Assembly (NCBI GenBank): GCA_900708905.1
Contig: CAADRB010000012.1
Coordinates: forward strand, 355,235-419,234
DNA from: Hymenolepis diminuta
Lineage: Eukaryota > Platyhelminthes > Cestoda > Cyclophyllidea > Hymenolepididae
Length of the DNA: 64,000 nucleotides
Direction of reading: 5' to 3'
In this document: positions 49,001-61,000 of the stretch, piece after piece
How positions within the stretch are numbered: the stretch's first letter is position 1
Layout: each line of letters opens with the position of its first letter
Notes under the pieces: model-generated
Databases searched by the model: none
Told to the model about the DNA's origin: nothing
The model's input: only the letters and a program-made list of their open reading frames with translations
Made by a program: the position numbers and the translations under genes

Positions 49001-52000
49001 TTTTGAAATGATCGTCTACTAATTGATAAGACGAGAAATGCATTGTATTTTTTTCATTAGGAATACTTTAGCACTCGCTAGACTTTTATTGGCAACTTTT
49101 AGTGGAATAATGGACTTTTATGCACTCAGAAAGTTGTAATTTAAACGGACGCTTAAGAAAATAAACTTTATCGCAGTCTCACGAATTGGCTTGACAAAGA
49201 AATCAACTTCACAATTTCTGTTTGAGTCCTACGAAATTCCTCTTTTTCAAAATTTATTTATTGTTGAGCCTTAATTTCATTATTTTTTAGACCTATCCAA
49301 TGTGGATCGTAAGTTGTTAGATTCTGGATTTCGGACGTTACTAGATTTCTTGTTCAGTTTGAATAGAATACTTACTTAAATGTTTTTTAAAATTTAATTT
49401 TGACTATAATCTCTCAAGGACTATGACCACTCTGCTTGCAGGTTTTTTATGAATTTAACAACATTTTGCAATATCCTTTTTAAAAGAAATATTCTTAAAC
49501 TTGCTAGCGCTTTTTATACAGCATTCAGTTTCAGTAGAATTATTATTAGTACTCATGGCACCGCAAAAAACGTTTATAAGTTCTAATCGTAGAAATGTAT
49601 GTGTTTAAGAAAAAGGGCCAAAAAGTCTGATATTGCGTGAAATTTGTAGGGAGGAGGAGGTCAAGAAGAAACAGGAAATGAAGTCAGGATATCAATAATC
49701 TTTGTTCAAATCCCGAAAGCATTAAGTTCTCCATATTCTCATGAATCACAGTTCACATTCAATGGTCTGACCCCCAGGTTGATTAAATTTCGTAGTCGGA
49801 AATGCCACCTCGATTCATTTATATCTGTTGACAGCCAAGAACTAATATTAGACTGGCAACGATTCCTTAGAATAGTGAGCCTCAAGTGCATATGGAATAT
49901 AATAAACTTTATGGTAAAGTCTATCCGATCTCTGCTATGTTAAGACAGTTAGCTGCCGAATATCGTGCAAGGTCCTTTAGCCTCCTCAAACATGAAGAAA
50001 AAATGACTAACTATCATTGAAAAAAAAACCGATATTTAAGCATTGAACATCATTGACAAGCATTTACTACAATCCAAGGGATGGTTCATGAAATACGAAT
50101 TTTAGAAATTGAACTTTCCATGCGGTAACTATTATAACCCTAATCCAAAATTCAAATTAAGACTTGCTCTCAGCACCTTTTCGATCCCCTCTCTACTATC
50201 ATTTTTTGGACTTTCTGCTATTCGATCTCAGTTGATTCTCTCAATTAAAATTTGTAAGATTTATTTCTGTTAATGTGGATAATAATAATGGTAAAGTCTT
50301 ATGATGATTTTCGTTTGAATTGGCTTGGTCAGAAATGACCAAAATGAGGTAACTCCTGGGTTGAATCATTACCAACAACTTTATTTTGTAACTCTACATT
50401 TTAGAATCGTACCATGAGCATCGTAAGTTTATGGACCGTAGGCTTTTGATATCACTAGATTTCCTATTTCCTGAATTTTCTACATAGCTTTAGCTTAGTA
50501 ATTTTAAATAGACTACTTACTTTACCTAATTTATTAATTCAAAATGCATATTTCCGTTTTAACGTTTTATAATTTCAAATATAATTGATCTGTTGAGTTG
50601 CTATTCTAATCCCTAAGTGTTGGTAATGTCATTAGTTAACAATTAATCCATAGCCTAAGATGGCTGTTGCATCGCCTGCGATTGTTAATGTCCGACACAG
50701 TCCAGCATATACGAGAAGGAACGTGAGGTTTACAATTAGGAGTCTAGTCATCTCATCTCTACCTACAAAGATTCCGGTTTAAGTACATTTTGTAAGTGGA
50801 CGTGAATGAAACGGGACGAGAGTTAATTAAACAACCAAGCTTTAGGCTGGTTGACTACTGCCCTTACCACTATATGTACATATCATATACCAATCACTAC
50901 ATAATCCTCCAATGCGCTCTGACTCTCTACCGCAAAAATGAACTTGATACTTTTTTATAAGGAAGTATATTCACCACTTAATTATGTTTGGTAATCTATA
51001 ATAAAAAGACATTGTCGATCTATTTTTTAAAGTTATAAATCTCTGCTCTAGTATTTGTTTTTTAAGGTTCATCGTTGGAGAAAATATTTTTGCACTAATT
51101 AAAGCAGCACTTTCAGAACTTTAAATTGAATAATACGTTTTAAAAGGTTATGGTGCTGAGGATGTAGACATTTGCTGAGGTGGCTAAAAGATGATGCGGT
51201 AGTCTGTTGATATTTTTTCATAATCCTATTTTTCATTCCTTTCCGCATTAGTTTAAAATAACGCATTTTCAATTCGGACTATATTGAAAGGTGGTCGGGT
51301 AAGACTACAATCTCTGTCCAACATTAATTAAGCAGAAGTTGAGTAGAAGATTTAGAATTTATCGAATATTAACAAGGAAGTGGGAGACTGAGAAATAGGA
51401 AGAAATACTGAGTTAATTAAATCCCAAAAGAAGAATAGTTGGGCTTTATTCTAACTCTATTCGAAAATAGGAGTCGTGAAAACTAATTGCTATACGATAG
51501 TTCGGGTAATGAGAATAGTAGCAATGTAAGGAAACAAACTGAGAAAATACTAACGGTTTGGATTTTCGTGAGACCGATATGCATAATTAATTATTAAATG
51601 TTATTTTATTACGACGGAATTTATATGTATTGATGTCTTATGATTAGTCCATTTTTGACTAAAGAAGGAACTAAATCGTGAGTATGCAATTATTTCATCC
51701 ATCTAGGGCAATTCCAGGCCCTTGGTAACAGACCTGTATAAACGCAGGTATCTGTCTGTTTGGATTAAATAATCTATCATTTCATGCATATAGCTTAATT
51801 GATTCAGGTAGCGACGTATTTTACATAATATCCTTATATATATATATTTCTGCATTGACTAATAACGTTAAATGTCGGTGAAAATTTTGTTTATCATAAT
51901 CACAGTTACGGCATTCACAGAGAACGTGAGAAGTGTTAAACTGACCTCTCATAACCCGGTAAATCCTTCAAACTTTCGAAAATTCCCACTTTGTTTCAGG

Positions 52001-55000
52001 TTTGTCCAACAGTTTCCTCGATTTTGTAACACTCACTAAGAATAATATACCTCCTTCTCTAAGGAGTAGTGAACTACTAACTTGGTGTTTCATCACTTTG
52101 AAGTTATATTTTTCATTGTTTCATAGTAGTGTCTTATCGAAATAGAAATTTTCAATTAAATAAAACGAAGCGTGTGTCACAATCATCTGTAAACTCTATC
52201 AACCCGAAAGTTCATTTAGATTTTAGGAGCATGTTTCTAGACGCTTAGTTAATTAACTATTTCTGTTACTTCTAACAAATCGAACCTCCGATAACTGCCA
52301 CGTGTTTACTAAAGTAGATATGAATAGTATACACTCCACCTTTTCTTGACCGTCATTTTAACTATTTCGCTTTCTTTTGCAGGAAATGCGCCAACATGTA
52401 CAGCAACAACAACAGCAGCAGGCGCAAAATCAGGCCCTTGGTGGATCAGCTTCTCAGGTGTTCGGTAGTCAACTTCAACACCAAACTTCCACCCGGAGCC
52501 ATGGCGCTCCACAGGCGGTTACAAATCCCAACACCGCCATTGTACACCAGAAACGATCTGCAACGGGTGAACCTGGTGAGTCCCCTAACTACTTAAAACG
52601 AATTTAGTGTTCAGAAATAATTTCAAGTAGTGGGGAGGTTCAATGCTTTCGTTGTTCACTTATTTAAAATTAAGCGTCCTAAATCCTATTAGACTCTTCC
52701 ATGGTTTTATTCGCAGTTTAAGTAGTGAATTTTATTGACCCTTAATATGCACTTCACATGATATTGAATTATGTTCAGTATGATCCCAGATAATTGGACA
52801 TAAATTTGGGCTCTGTGTTTTTGTGATGGTGAAATAATACGTTGAACTGACCTGAGGATTTCAAATAGTTCTAGACAACTCAATGAAAGAAATATGTTTC
52901 TGATATTCAATTGCTATTATCATGGAATAATGATTTCTGTTCTGAAACTTAAAGATTTCTCTTAGGTATGAGTTGAAAATTCCATTTATATTCAAGATTT
53001 TCATAGCTTGGGGTCATTAAAAGTGTCAATATTGCTTGAGGGATATTTTTGAAGGCCGTTGGGAGAAAATTTGAATGAAATATTAATTTCCATGCATACA
53101 TTTCTCTTATCACGTCTTTCACAGACTAATTCTAAATCTCAGAATAAAATGAAAAGATTGGAAGTTGGTGCCTTTATCATTTATAAGTTTCTGCTCTAAC
53201 ACTGAGCTTTGGACAGTAACAATTTTGGAAAACTGGTGTTCAGTTATATTGACAACTCAGATATTTTTCATATTTAATGTTTTACATTCTAACGTTTTTC
53301 ATGAGAAAAGTTTCTTCGTTGAAAAATTTACCAAATGTGACGTCCTGTTTTTGTAACTTTGCAACTCACAAACTTAGTTTTGCAAAAATTCTCAAGTGTA
53401 ACACACTTCGGCTCTGTCAGCAATAGAGAGCGTCCTTAGTTACGGTTGCAGAAAACAATTTTAAAATTTAATTACGTGTGGTTGGGAAGTCTTTGTTGTA
53501 GTGTCATATTTTATTGGTCAATTGGGAAATTTACTATATTCCTAAAGTACGTAGTTTTATAAGATCGAATTAACTTTCAGAAATGACAATTTGGTTTCAA
53601 TTAAAAACATTCACAAGGGGGAACTTCTGAGGTTTACTGAATGGCTGAACGTTGGTGGTGTAAGACTTGTGGTTTAATTTAAATTGTCGTCGCGGACGGA
53701 ATATGCGTGGTAGACTTATTTATCAATATGAAGCATTTCATATTCAACCTGTGCATGTAAAGTTGTCTGGTACCGTTTCTTGCAGGTCATTCGGAAGGAG
53801 CATAATTTTATGAAGATTTATTCCGTTTACTACGATTCTCTTGTTCATCAATGCATAAATTTAGACTTTTCCGGGTTGTTCAATACTCAAATTCCAAAAT
53901 GTTATTTTTGTCCTTATTATTTAGTATATCATGTTTTAGAGTTTTCCTAGCCATGATGACGAATTTCGTTAATCCATTCGTTTGTTTTAGTCAATTTTTC
54001 AACTCTGTGTCGATATATTAATTGAATCCAGGTTATATGATTTTTTGATGATATAATCTGCAATTCTAAGTCGACATACACGACGAAATTATTGGCGTTT
54101 TCGCTCTTTTGTATTATTTTATTGTTACACACAATCATTCTTCACTAAATATGATACGTATTATTCAATCTCAGTCGTACAAAATCGTTTCCCTTATTCA
54201 GTTAATCGTAAATTATCTGACCTTTACGAAAAGGGTTTAATAATTTAGAAAGGTAAGTAATTGAGTTCCTAAAATGGGTAGACAAGATTGAGATTGAATC
54301 TAGTTACAGTAGTTTCTTCCGTTTATCATGGATAAAGTTAGAGTAGATTAAAAGAAGGCGAGAGCTCAAAAATGATATTCGCGATTAAACTGTTAGAACT
54401 TGATTTCTGTGTTTCATTCTGTTCATGAGGCGGTCATCAATAGAATTCATTCCGTCATCTGAATTCCGTATGCACTTTTAACTCTATTAAACAGTGTATT
54501 TTTTATTCTGTTAATCATGCATACTAGGTGTCTCGCTACTCATAGCTATTGGAATTTTTTCATACGTGGGCCTCACCATATAGACTTTTGACTAACTGTT
54601 TTATTATCACAGTATACTGTCCGTAACGCCTTGATTGTATACTTATCTCACGTGGTCAGTATCGATTTGAAATCAAGTGTCGGTTATATTTTTTTGTATT
54701 TCCCTATGGCGAACGCGTTTCTGCACGTTATTTAATTCAGGTCAGTCATTTCCATCCTACTTTGGAAAAAAGAATTGAAGTAGCAGGACCGACCGTCCTT
54801 ATTAACCTACGGTCAATAAATACAAGATATCGTGAACACTATTGTTTCAGTAATTCAGGGGAGGGATAATGAAATTTGAATTTCGAAACGTAAAATAGCC
54901 ATTTAGTATTATGGACCCGTATCCAAATACAGATGATATATATATATATATCTCTATTGAACCCTTTTATTCTTAGTGACTTTTTGATCCTCTCCATTTT

Positions 55001-58000
55001 TTCCCATACTGAATAATTAGCTACCACCCAATTTCAGCTGTTTTCCTACAACGAAAAATTTTTAATTTTTGCCTTGCTGTGGATTATAATATAACAATAC
55101 CTTTCAGATATTCTATAACAAAACTGCATGCATGCAGCGCAGGAAGTCACGGATTCAATGCGTATCGATGCTTTGCTAATCTCAAGATGGGTGATGGAAC
55201 ACATTTCCTCTATGGTCTTCAAACTAATGTATATTGCTGAAATATGTCGGTCTTGTGGGCATTTTTATATGCCTCCTCCTACCGTGACTTTCTATATACG
55301 ACATTGTTTAGAAATTCTTGACTTCCTATTTACTCCGGGTTGACGAATATTGTCCTTTCTTTAAGATTGACATCCATTTTTGCTGTATAGTGTGAGCGCA
55401 TAACGATGTAATGTCGTATATCTATTGGTAAATGGATGATTATAAAGCAATTTTGTCGTACGGTCTTAGCGTAGAGGTGATAAAAATTGTCAACCTCATT
55501 AAAATTTATGCTTTTTGCATCCATTTTTTTCCTATTTGTAACTCATTACGGAGGTCCCCTATTGTCGTGTTTATAACTACTTAATTTTTACTATCCTATT
55601 TGTCTGTTTGGTTCCTCGTGTGTTTATAATAAGATAACTGTATTCTTAAGAAAGAGAGCTTATTTATCTGAATGCATTCTTTCGTAATTTAGTCATGATT
55701 ACTGAATTTATTTCCTCTTATTTGTTAAAGTCAGTTTTGTCCCTTATGAAATTTATCTCATTTTCCTACTGATTTTATTTTTAATCGTTTTTTCTTCATT
55801 TCTAACAGCTGCCAAGAGAATTGGTTTTTATGAATTGTTATCTTTGTTTATCTTTGTTATTTCTCATAGTAATGCAACATAACTTTCTGCAAGCTTTATT
55901 CATGGGATATCAAGGTGAGTCAAAAATTCTGTATTTGAATTCTAATCCCATCCTATTCTGTCAAGGTCCTGTCCCACTTCCTCTATTGGGATAAAATTCA
56001 CTTTGTAAAATCTGATTTTCATTATCTATCCCAGGTTTCTAGGTAAGTTTAGAGTTTGTTGACCAACTGTTTTAGTTGATAGTCGGTTATGTCACTTTGA
56101 TTCATTTCTATCTTCTTGCATCCACAAATAGCTTGATGGGAATAGCCACGACGGTTTGAGCATGTTAGAACTCATTAGAGCTTTTCTTATTAAAACTTTT
56201 TGGCCTTGAGTCATTAAAATGAAAGTTGGGGGTAGAGGTTAAAATGATTTTCTTCACGGATTTTTGGTACAAATTACTGAAAATAGATGCTTTGACTTAT
56301 CTCTCCTTTAAAGCTACCATGTTGACTTCTAATGCATGCACTGATTGTATTCTCGTTTGATTTCGTGTAAATTAACCCTTTCGCTTCGATTCTATTTTTA
56401 GGTTAAGAAACTTGGGTCTGTTATTAGAGAAATTACTGTATTTTTAGTCCCTTGCATGATACGGCAATTTGTAGGAAAGAGTGGTTACATCCTGTAATGT
56501 TTTTAGGTAAATAATAAGTAATTGCAATGAAACTTTGTCCAAAGATAGGTTACAAACGGGATATAGTGATGATATCCACCGGCTGGAAAGCCGATTATCA
56601 GTTTGAGTGAAAGAAACATGGATTAGGATGATAGTTTAGTGGTTAATGTGCTTGTTTGCAAAGTTAGAGGTCAAAAGTTTGATGTCCATTCTTGCACACA
56701 AACGAAATGGCACCAGCATGATTTAGTTCAGGATAATAAAATGGGGATGGGAGAATTCCAGTTTCTTGCCAGGAAGAGTCTAACCAAGATAAGGGTTGGA
56801 AAACGCTTTCTCAAATGGGCTTCTAAGTTATAGTTACGATGGTACCTTTCTTATGTCACAATTCACACTGTCAGTTTTGTCTGTTTCTGATCGTATCATT
56901 TTAAAAATGGTATTCACTTTCCACCTTTTGAAACCAGTCATTTTTAAAAACTCTTCTGCTTCGTATGATGCAAAAAATCTTGCCAATGAACGGATTTCAT
57001 GAACAATATTTTTCTATGTTGGAAGTTCCCCATCTCGTAGATAAGAGCAAATTGTAGATTAATAATCGTATACAGTCGAGGTTTTGCCAAATTCACCTTC
57101 CTTAACTTTTTTTATTTCAGAGACCGAGAACGATTTAAAACTTATACTTCTTTTATCCCCTTTCCTTCTAGATGGTGTAATCGACAGTTGTCCAGATGGT
57201 GGCTGGGGTTGGATCGTTGTATTCGCCTCCTTTGTCTGTATGATCCTCGTAGAAGGGATCTGTCTTTCCTACAGCCTTCTAGTCGCTCCCATCTGCCCTG
57301 GAAACAGTCTCCGTGCGGTGGCACCGTCCACTCGCTCCGCACATCAATCAGCATCCGGTGTTGCAACTGCCACCTCTCTGGGAATTGTATGGTCAACCAA
57401 AGCGAGGTTAGTACCGATCAGACCAGGATCTTGTGTTGGGGTCTCTGAGATGGGAGAGTTGCTAAAAACACAGTCTAGACTGGCTCTCATGGCTCCCGGT
57501 GGAATGCTAATGGGGTTATATATTCTTCTCGGTAAGTATTTTTCATCCATTTCTGTCATATTTAAAACGAAGTAATCGATTAAATGTTTATTAAAAATAG
57601 GAATAAGGCAAAAAGCTTACAAGTATTATCATTTATTCGAGAGTGAGAGACGAGAGTATGAGATTTAATGAAATCGAATGTGAAAATTCAATGTTTTCCT
57701 AGAGTTTTTCATTTAAAAGAGGGTATTGGTTTGATGCATTCTGCTCGGATGCGTCTTAGTTTAGGTTGCCGATTTTGTTTTTCATGATGAAGGTTTGTGA
57801 TCAAGCGCATTTTTTAATCATATAATTTACAAATCCGCTCTAATCTGTTGTTGGGGGAAGAGTCTGTACATCTCGGACTGCAAGAGTTTTTCAGATTGGC
57901 ACTATTTCAATCTTCATGATTTTAGGATTATTAGTTGCAATTGTCGCAAATCTGTTATTTTAATGTTTCAAGTCTCTGTCTCTGAAAACATTTTCAAGAG

Positions 58001-61000
58001 CATAATAATGAGAGAAAAATTATACTAAGAAGTATTTATCGATATGCGCTTTAATAAAGAGTTCTCGCTAATTTTTTTACTTTTTGAATAAATCGAATTA
58101 ATGCATTTCAATAACCTAATATAAATTTGTACAAACTATTTTCTTTGTCTAATGTACTGTTTGTGCTAATTCATTTCCTACTTCGTTCATTCTAGTGCCT
58201 CCTGCGTGTTTATATAGTACTTGTCGATATTAATTCATATTTGTATGACTACCTTATTAACGTAGGTTTCATATTATTAATGTGACCTCAATTCCAATTT
58301 TAAATTGATGTTAATTCTCCCCTCATACTTCCATTTATGTATTTGACCATAGCTTATTGCAAAAATCTGTTTATTCTTTTTCCTTGGTGTTATTTTATGG
58401 TCAATCTTATGTCTGTGTATCTATACAGTTAGCTGTAAATACCTGATTTGATATGAACCGGTCTCGCAAGAAATGCAAATCGGTTCGTAGATGAACGGGA
58501 GGGCAACGCTGTTCACTGATCAATTCAGTGAGAATATATTTACCATGGTTTCTTCGCACGCCATCAGTTTTATCTCCGCAGGACTATTAGCTACTTTTTT
58601 GCTTTGGATTGATTTGATTCTCCTGAGTTGAACGCTCTTGACCAAATTAGCAGACGTCTTACTATGTTTAATGTGAAGTAAGGGCATAAATTTGTTCTTA
58701 GGTCCCTCAGATTTTTCGTATATCGGTTAGCATTTTAGACACTGTCAATATAACGCCTGTTCACATGGTGCGCTAATATATCTCAGTGACTAGAATGGGA
58801 TATTTGCTCTTCAAACATAAGTACATAGTCTAATAAGAAATTTGCAATATTTCCTCCTATTGTTTTCTTTAATCGCCTGATTGAATTCTTTTTATTTTAC
58901 ATATTCGCCGCTCATATTAGCTATGTCGAATTTTTGATGAAAAAAGCCTTTTTCTTTTTATTCTTGCCTACCTTCACCCCCCAAGAAATACTTTTATTCC
59001 TCCACTTTACGTAAGATAGCATCTGCTTAGCGGTGGCATAGCGGTCAACGTTTCTTTCTGCAAAGTCAGAAGTCACGAGCCCCATTATCATTATTATGCT
59101 CCTTTAGCTGAATAACCAGTCTTTCTTTTAATTCTGGTCAAAGGGGCGATTTGTGAGAGAAATTTCTAAATGCTCTTTCTCTGTTTAGTGTGAGTAACCG
59201 CAGCATTTCCTAATAGTTCTTTTTAAATTTGTAATAACCTCTCCGGATTCATAAAGTTAAAAAGTAATAGCAAATATTAATTTCTTCTCTATTTTAATTT
59301 TCATTGAATCGTGTTTCCCATTCGAAATCATATTTTATTGTCATTCCATTTTTTAAGGTCCCCTGGCAAGCGCACTGAGTAATCAATTTGACTTTCGACC
59401 GGTGGCTATGGCGGGTGGGGTGATAGCAACTATCGGCCTCTTCGCTTCCGCCTTCTCAACAAATATCGCGATTCTTTGCATTACACTTGGTGGTATTGGA
59501 GGTAAGCGCTTGTATTTCTTACAGTTTTAGTTTGTTTACGAATGTTAAAATTTCGTAATAATATAATAATTTTTGTTCTCTTCACTTTAAGTTGGCGTTA
59601 GAAGCGACCGATTCAGTTCTGATCGCTCGTCCAGGCACGAAATTGTGGAAATAATGAGATTTGACCGTTAATAATAAGGGTTACCGATAATTATGAGCTT
59701 AGCCATCTCGTCTTTGAGTAAAAACAAGCGGATCGGGACGTTCAGATCAATCACTTCGAAGATGCATTCAGTCGACTTGCTGATGCTATCCAATCTAGCG
59801 TATGCTAATCGTAGTCTTATTTGTAGTTGAGTCGAGTGCAGATATTAGAACGGTAGGAGATCAGTAGGTGTTTTAAGGTTTCTTATTATGAGAATGAACT
59901 TCATACTCTGCTGCTGAAAGTGTATCCGCATCCAAATGTTCTCGGCTGTTAGGCTGCTATCCGAATTTGTGAATTTGCGTCTGTGAAGGCTAGTGTTGTT
60001 GTGCTCTTGGGGCTTATGGTTCATTTTTGCCTGGCCTTGTGATAATAATGCAATTGCTAATTGCGAAAAATGTTTTACACCGCTCATTTTGTGCAGGAGT
60101 GTAGCATCTTGATAAAAAGTCACATTCTGCTACTTCTAGTTAATCGGATTTAACTGATGTGGCTGGTCATTTCCACCATTTCAATTCAACTAACTGGCAT
60201 TGACCTTGAGCTATCTCACTTATCGGACGTGTATGTTGACCACCTCCCTTCTAAAACGTTGATTTATTCCATTGAGATATCACTGGAAATTAAGTGAAAA
60301 TACCAATTACGTTGGTGTTGTTACTATAAAAACCAATCGAATGACAATACTGTTGTTCGATAAATTTTTATGGTCTACTGTTTGAAACACTTACTTCGAC
60401 GCTTTGTTTCTGCCGTTGAGTAACACGTTTTATTGATTAATTTTGTCTTATTTGCTGCAGAATTAGGTCAGAATCAATTTACGGATATCTGACAAACAAT
60501 CTTATGGATCAATTGAGTTTTGCGTTTTCATACATCAGTTCAGTTGACTACAGTATATATAACTAAATATATCTTTTCTATACTGTTAGTACAAAATTTC
60601 GTAGGTATTATAATTTATATTTCAGAATTTTTTCTGAATGAATTGACGTAACAAATATTTAATATCGGAATCAAGGTTCAAAGTGTTCTCTTGTACTTGT
60701 TCTATTTTGCGTCATAAGTGAAAGTTGTCAAACATTTAGACACTCTGATACATGCAACTGCCTTCTTACAAGGCTGCAACTACTTATACCCCTGGAAGAG
60801 AAAGGGTGAAAACCTTTAGCCAACCTATTGTTGGTCCAAATTCGATTCAATGGCAGAGGTATTTTGATTAACTTAATCCAGATTTATTACCGGGATGACG
60901 GCTTTCATCTATGTTGTAAGCCAGTCAAATCTAGTTCGAGTTAGTATTGCTGATGTTTTTTGCTTTGTCCAGCATGGGACACATTTTAGGTTATTGATGT

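Larger units (their letters stand above)
43239..52382 (+). other. First large intron of the MCT gene
   Basis: A 9.1-kb intron starting GTGGTC and ending TTTTGCAG, T-rich on the sense strand. It contains the interrupted minus-strand frame at 45660-46145 and a short TA run at 51835-51848. No other gene is supported. Confidence 0.6.
52576..57171 (+). other. Second intron of the MCT gene
   Basis: A 4.6-kb intron (GTGAGT to CTTCTAG). It holds a TA microsatellite at 54936-54952 and a tRNA-like repeat at 56625-56690. I see no other gene. Confidence 0.6.

Noticed and set aside
57142..57559. Several frames overlapping MCT exon 3 on both strands.
   Set aside because: They are shadows of the exon encoding the conserved DGGWGW motif.
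59026..59085. A tRNA gene.
   Set aside because: Box A-like and box B-like parts are present, but the acceptor, D and T arms do not pair properly. It is better explained as a SINE.
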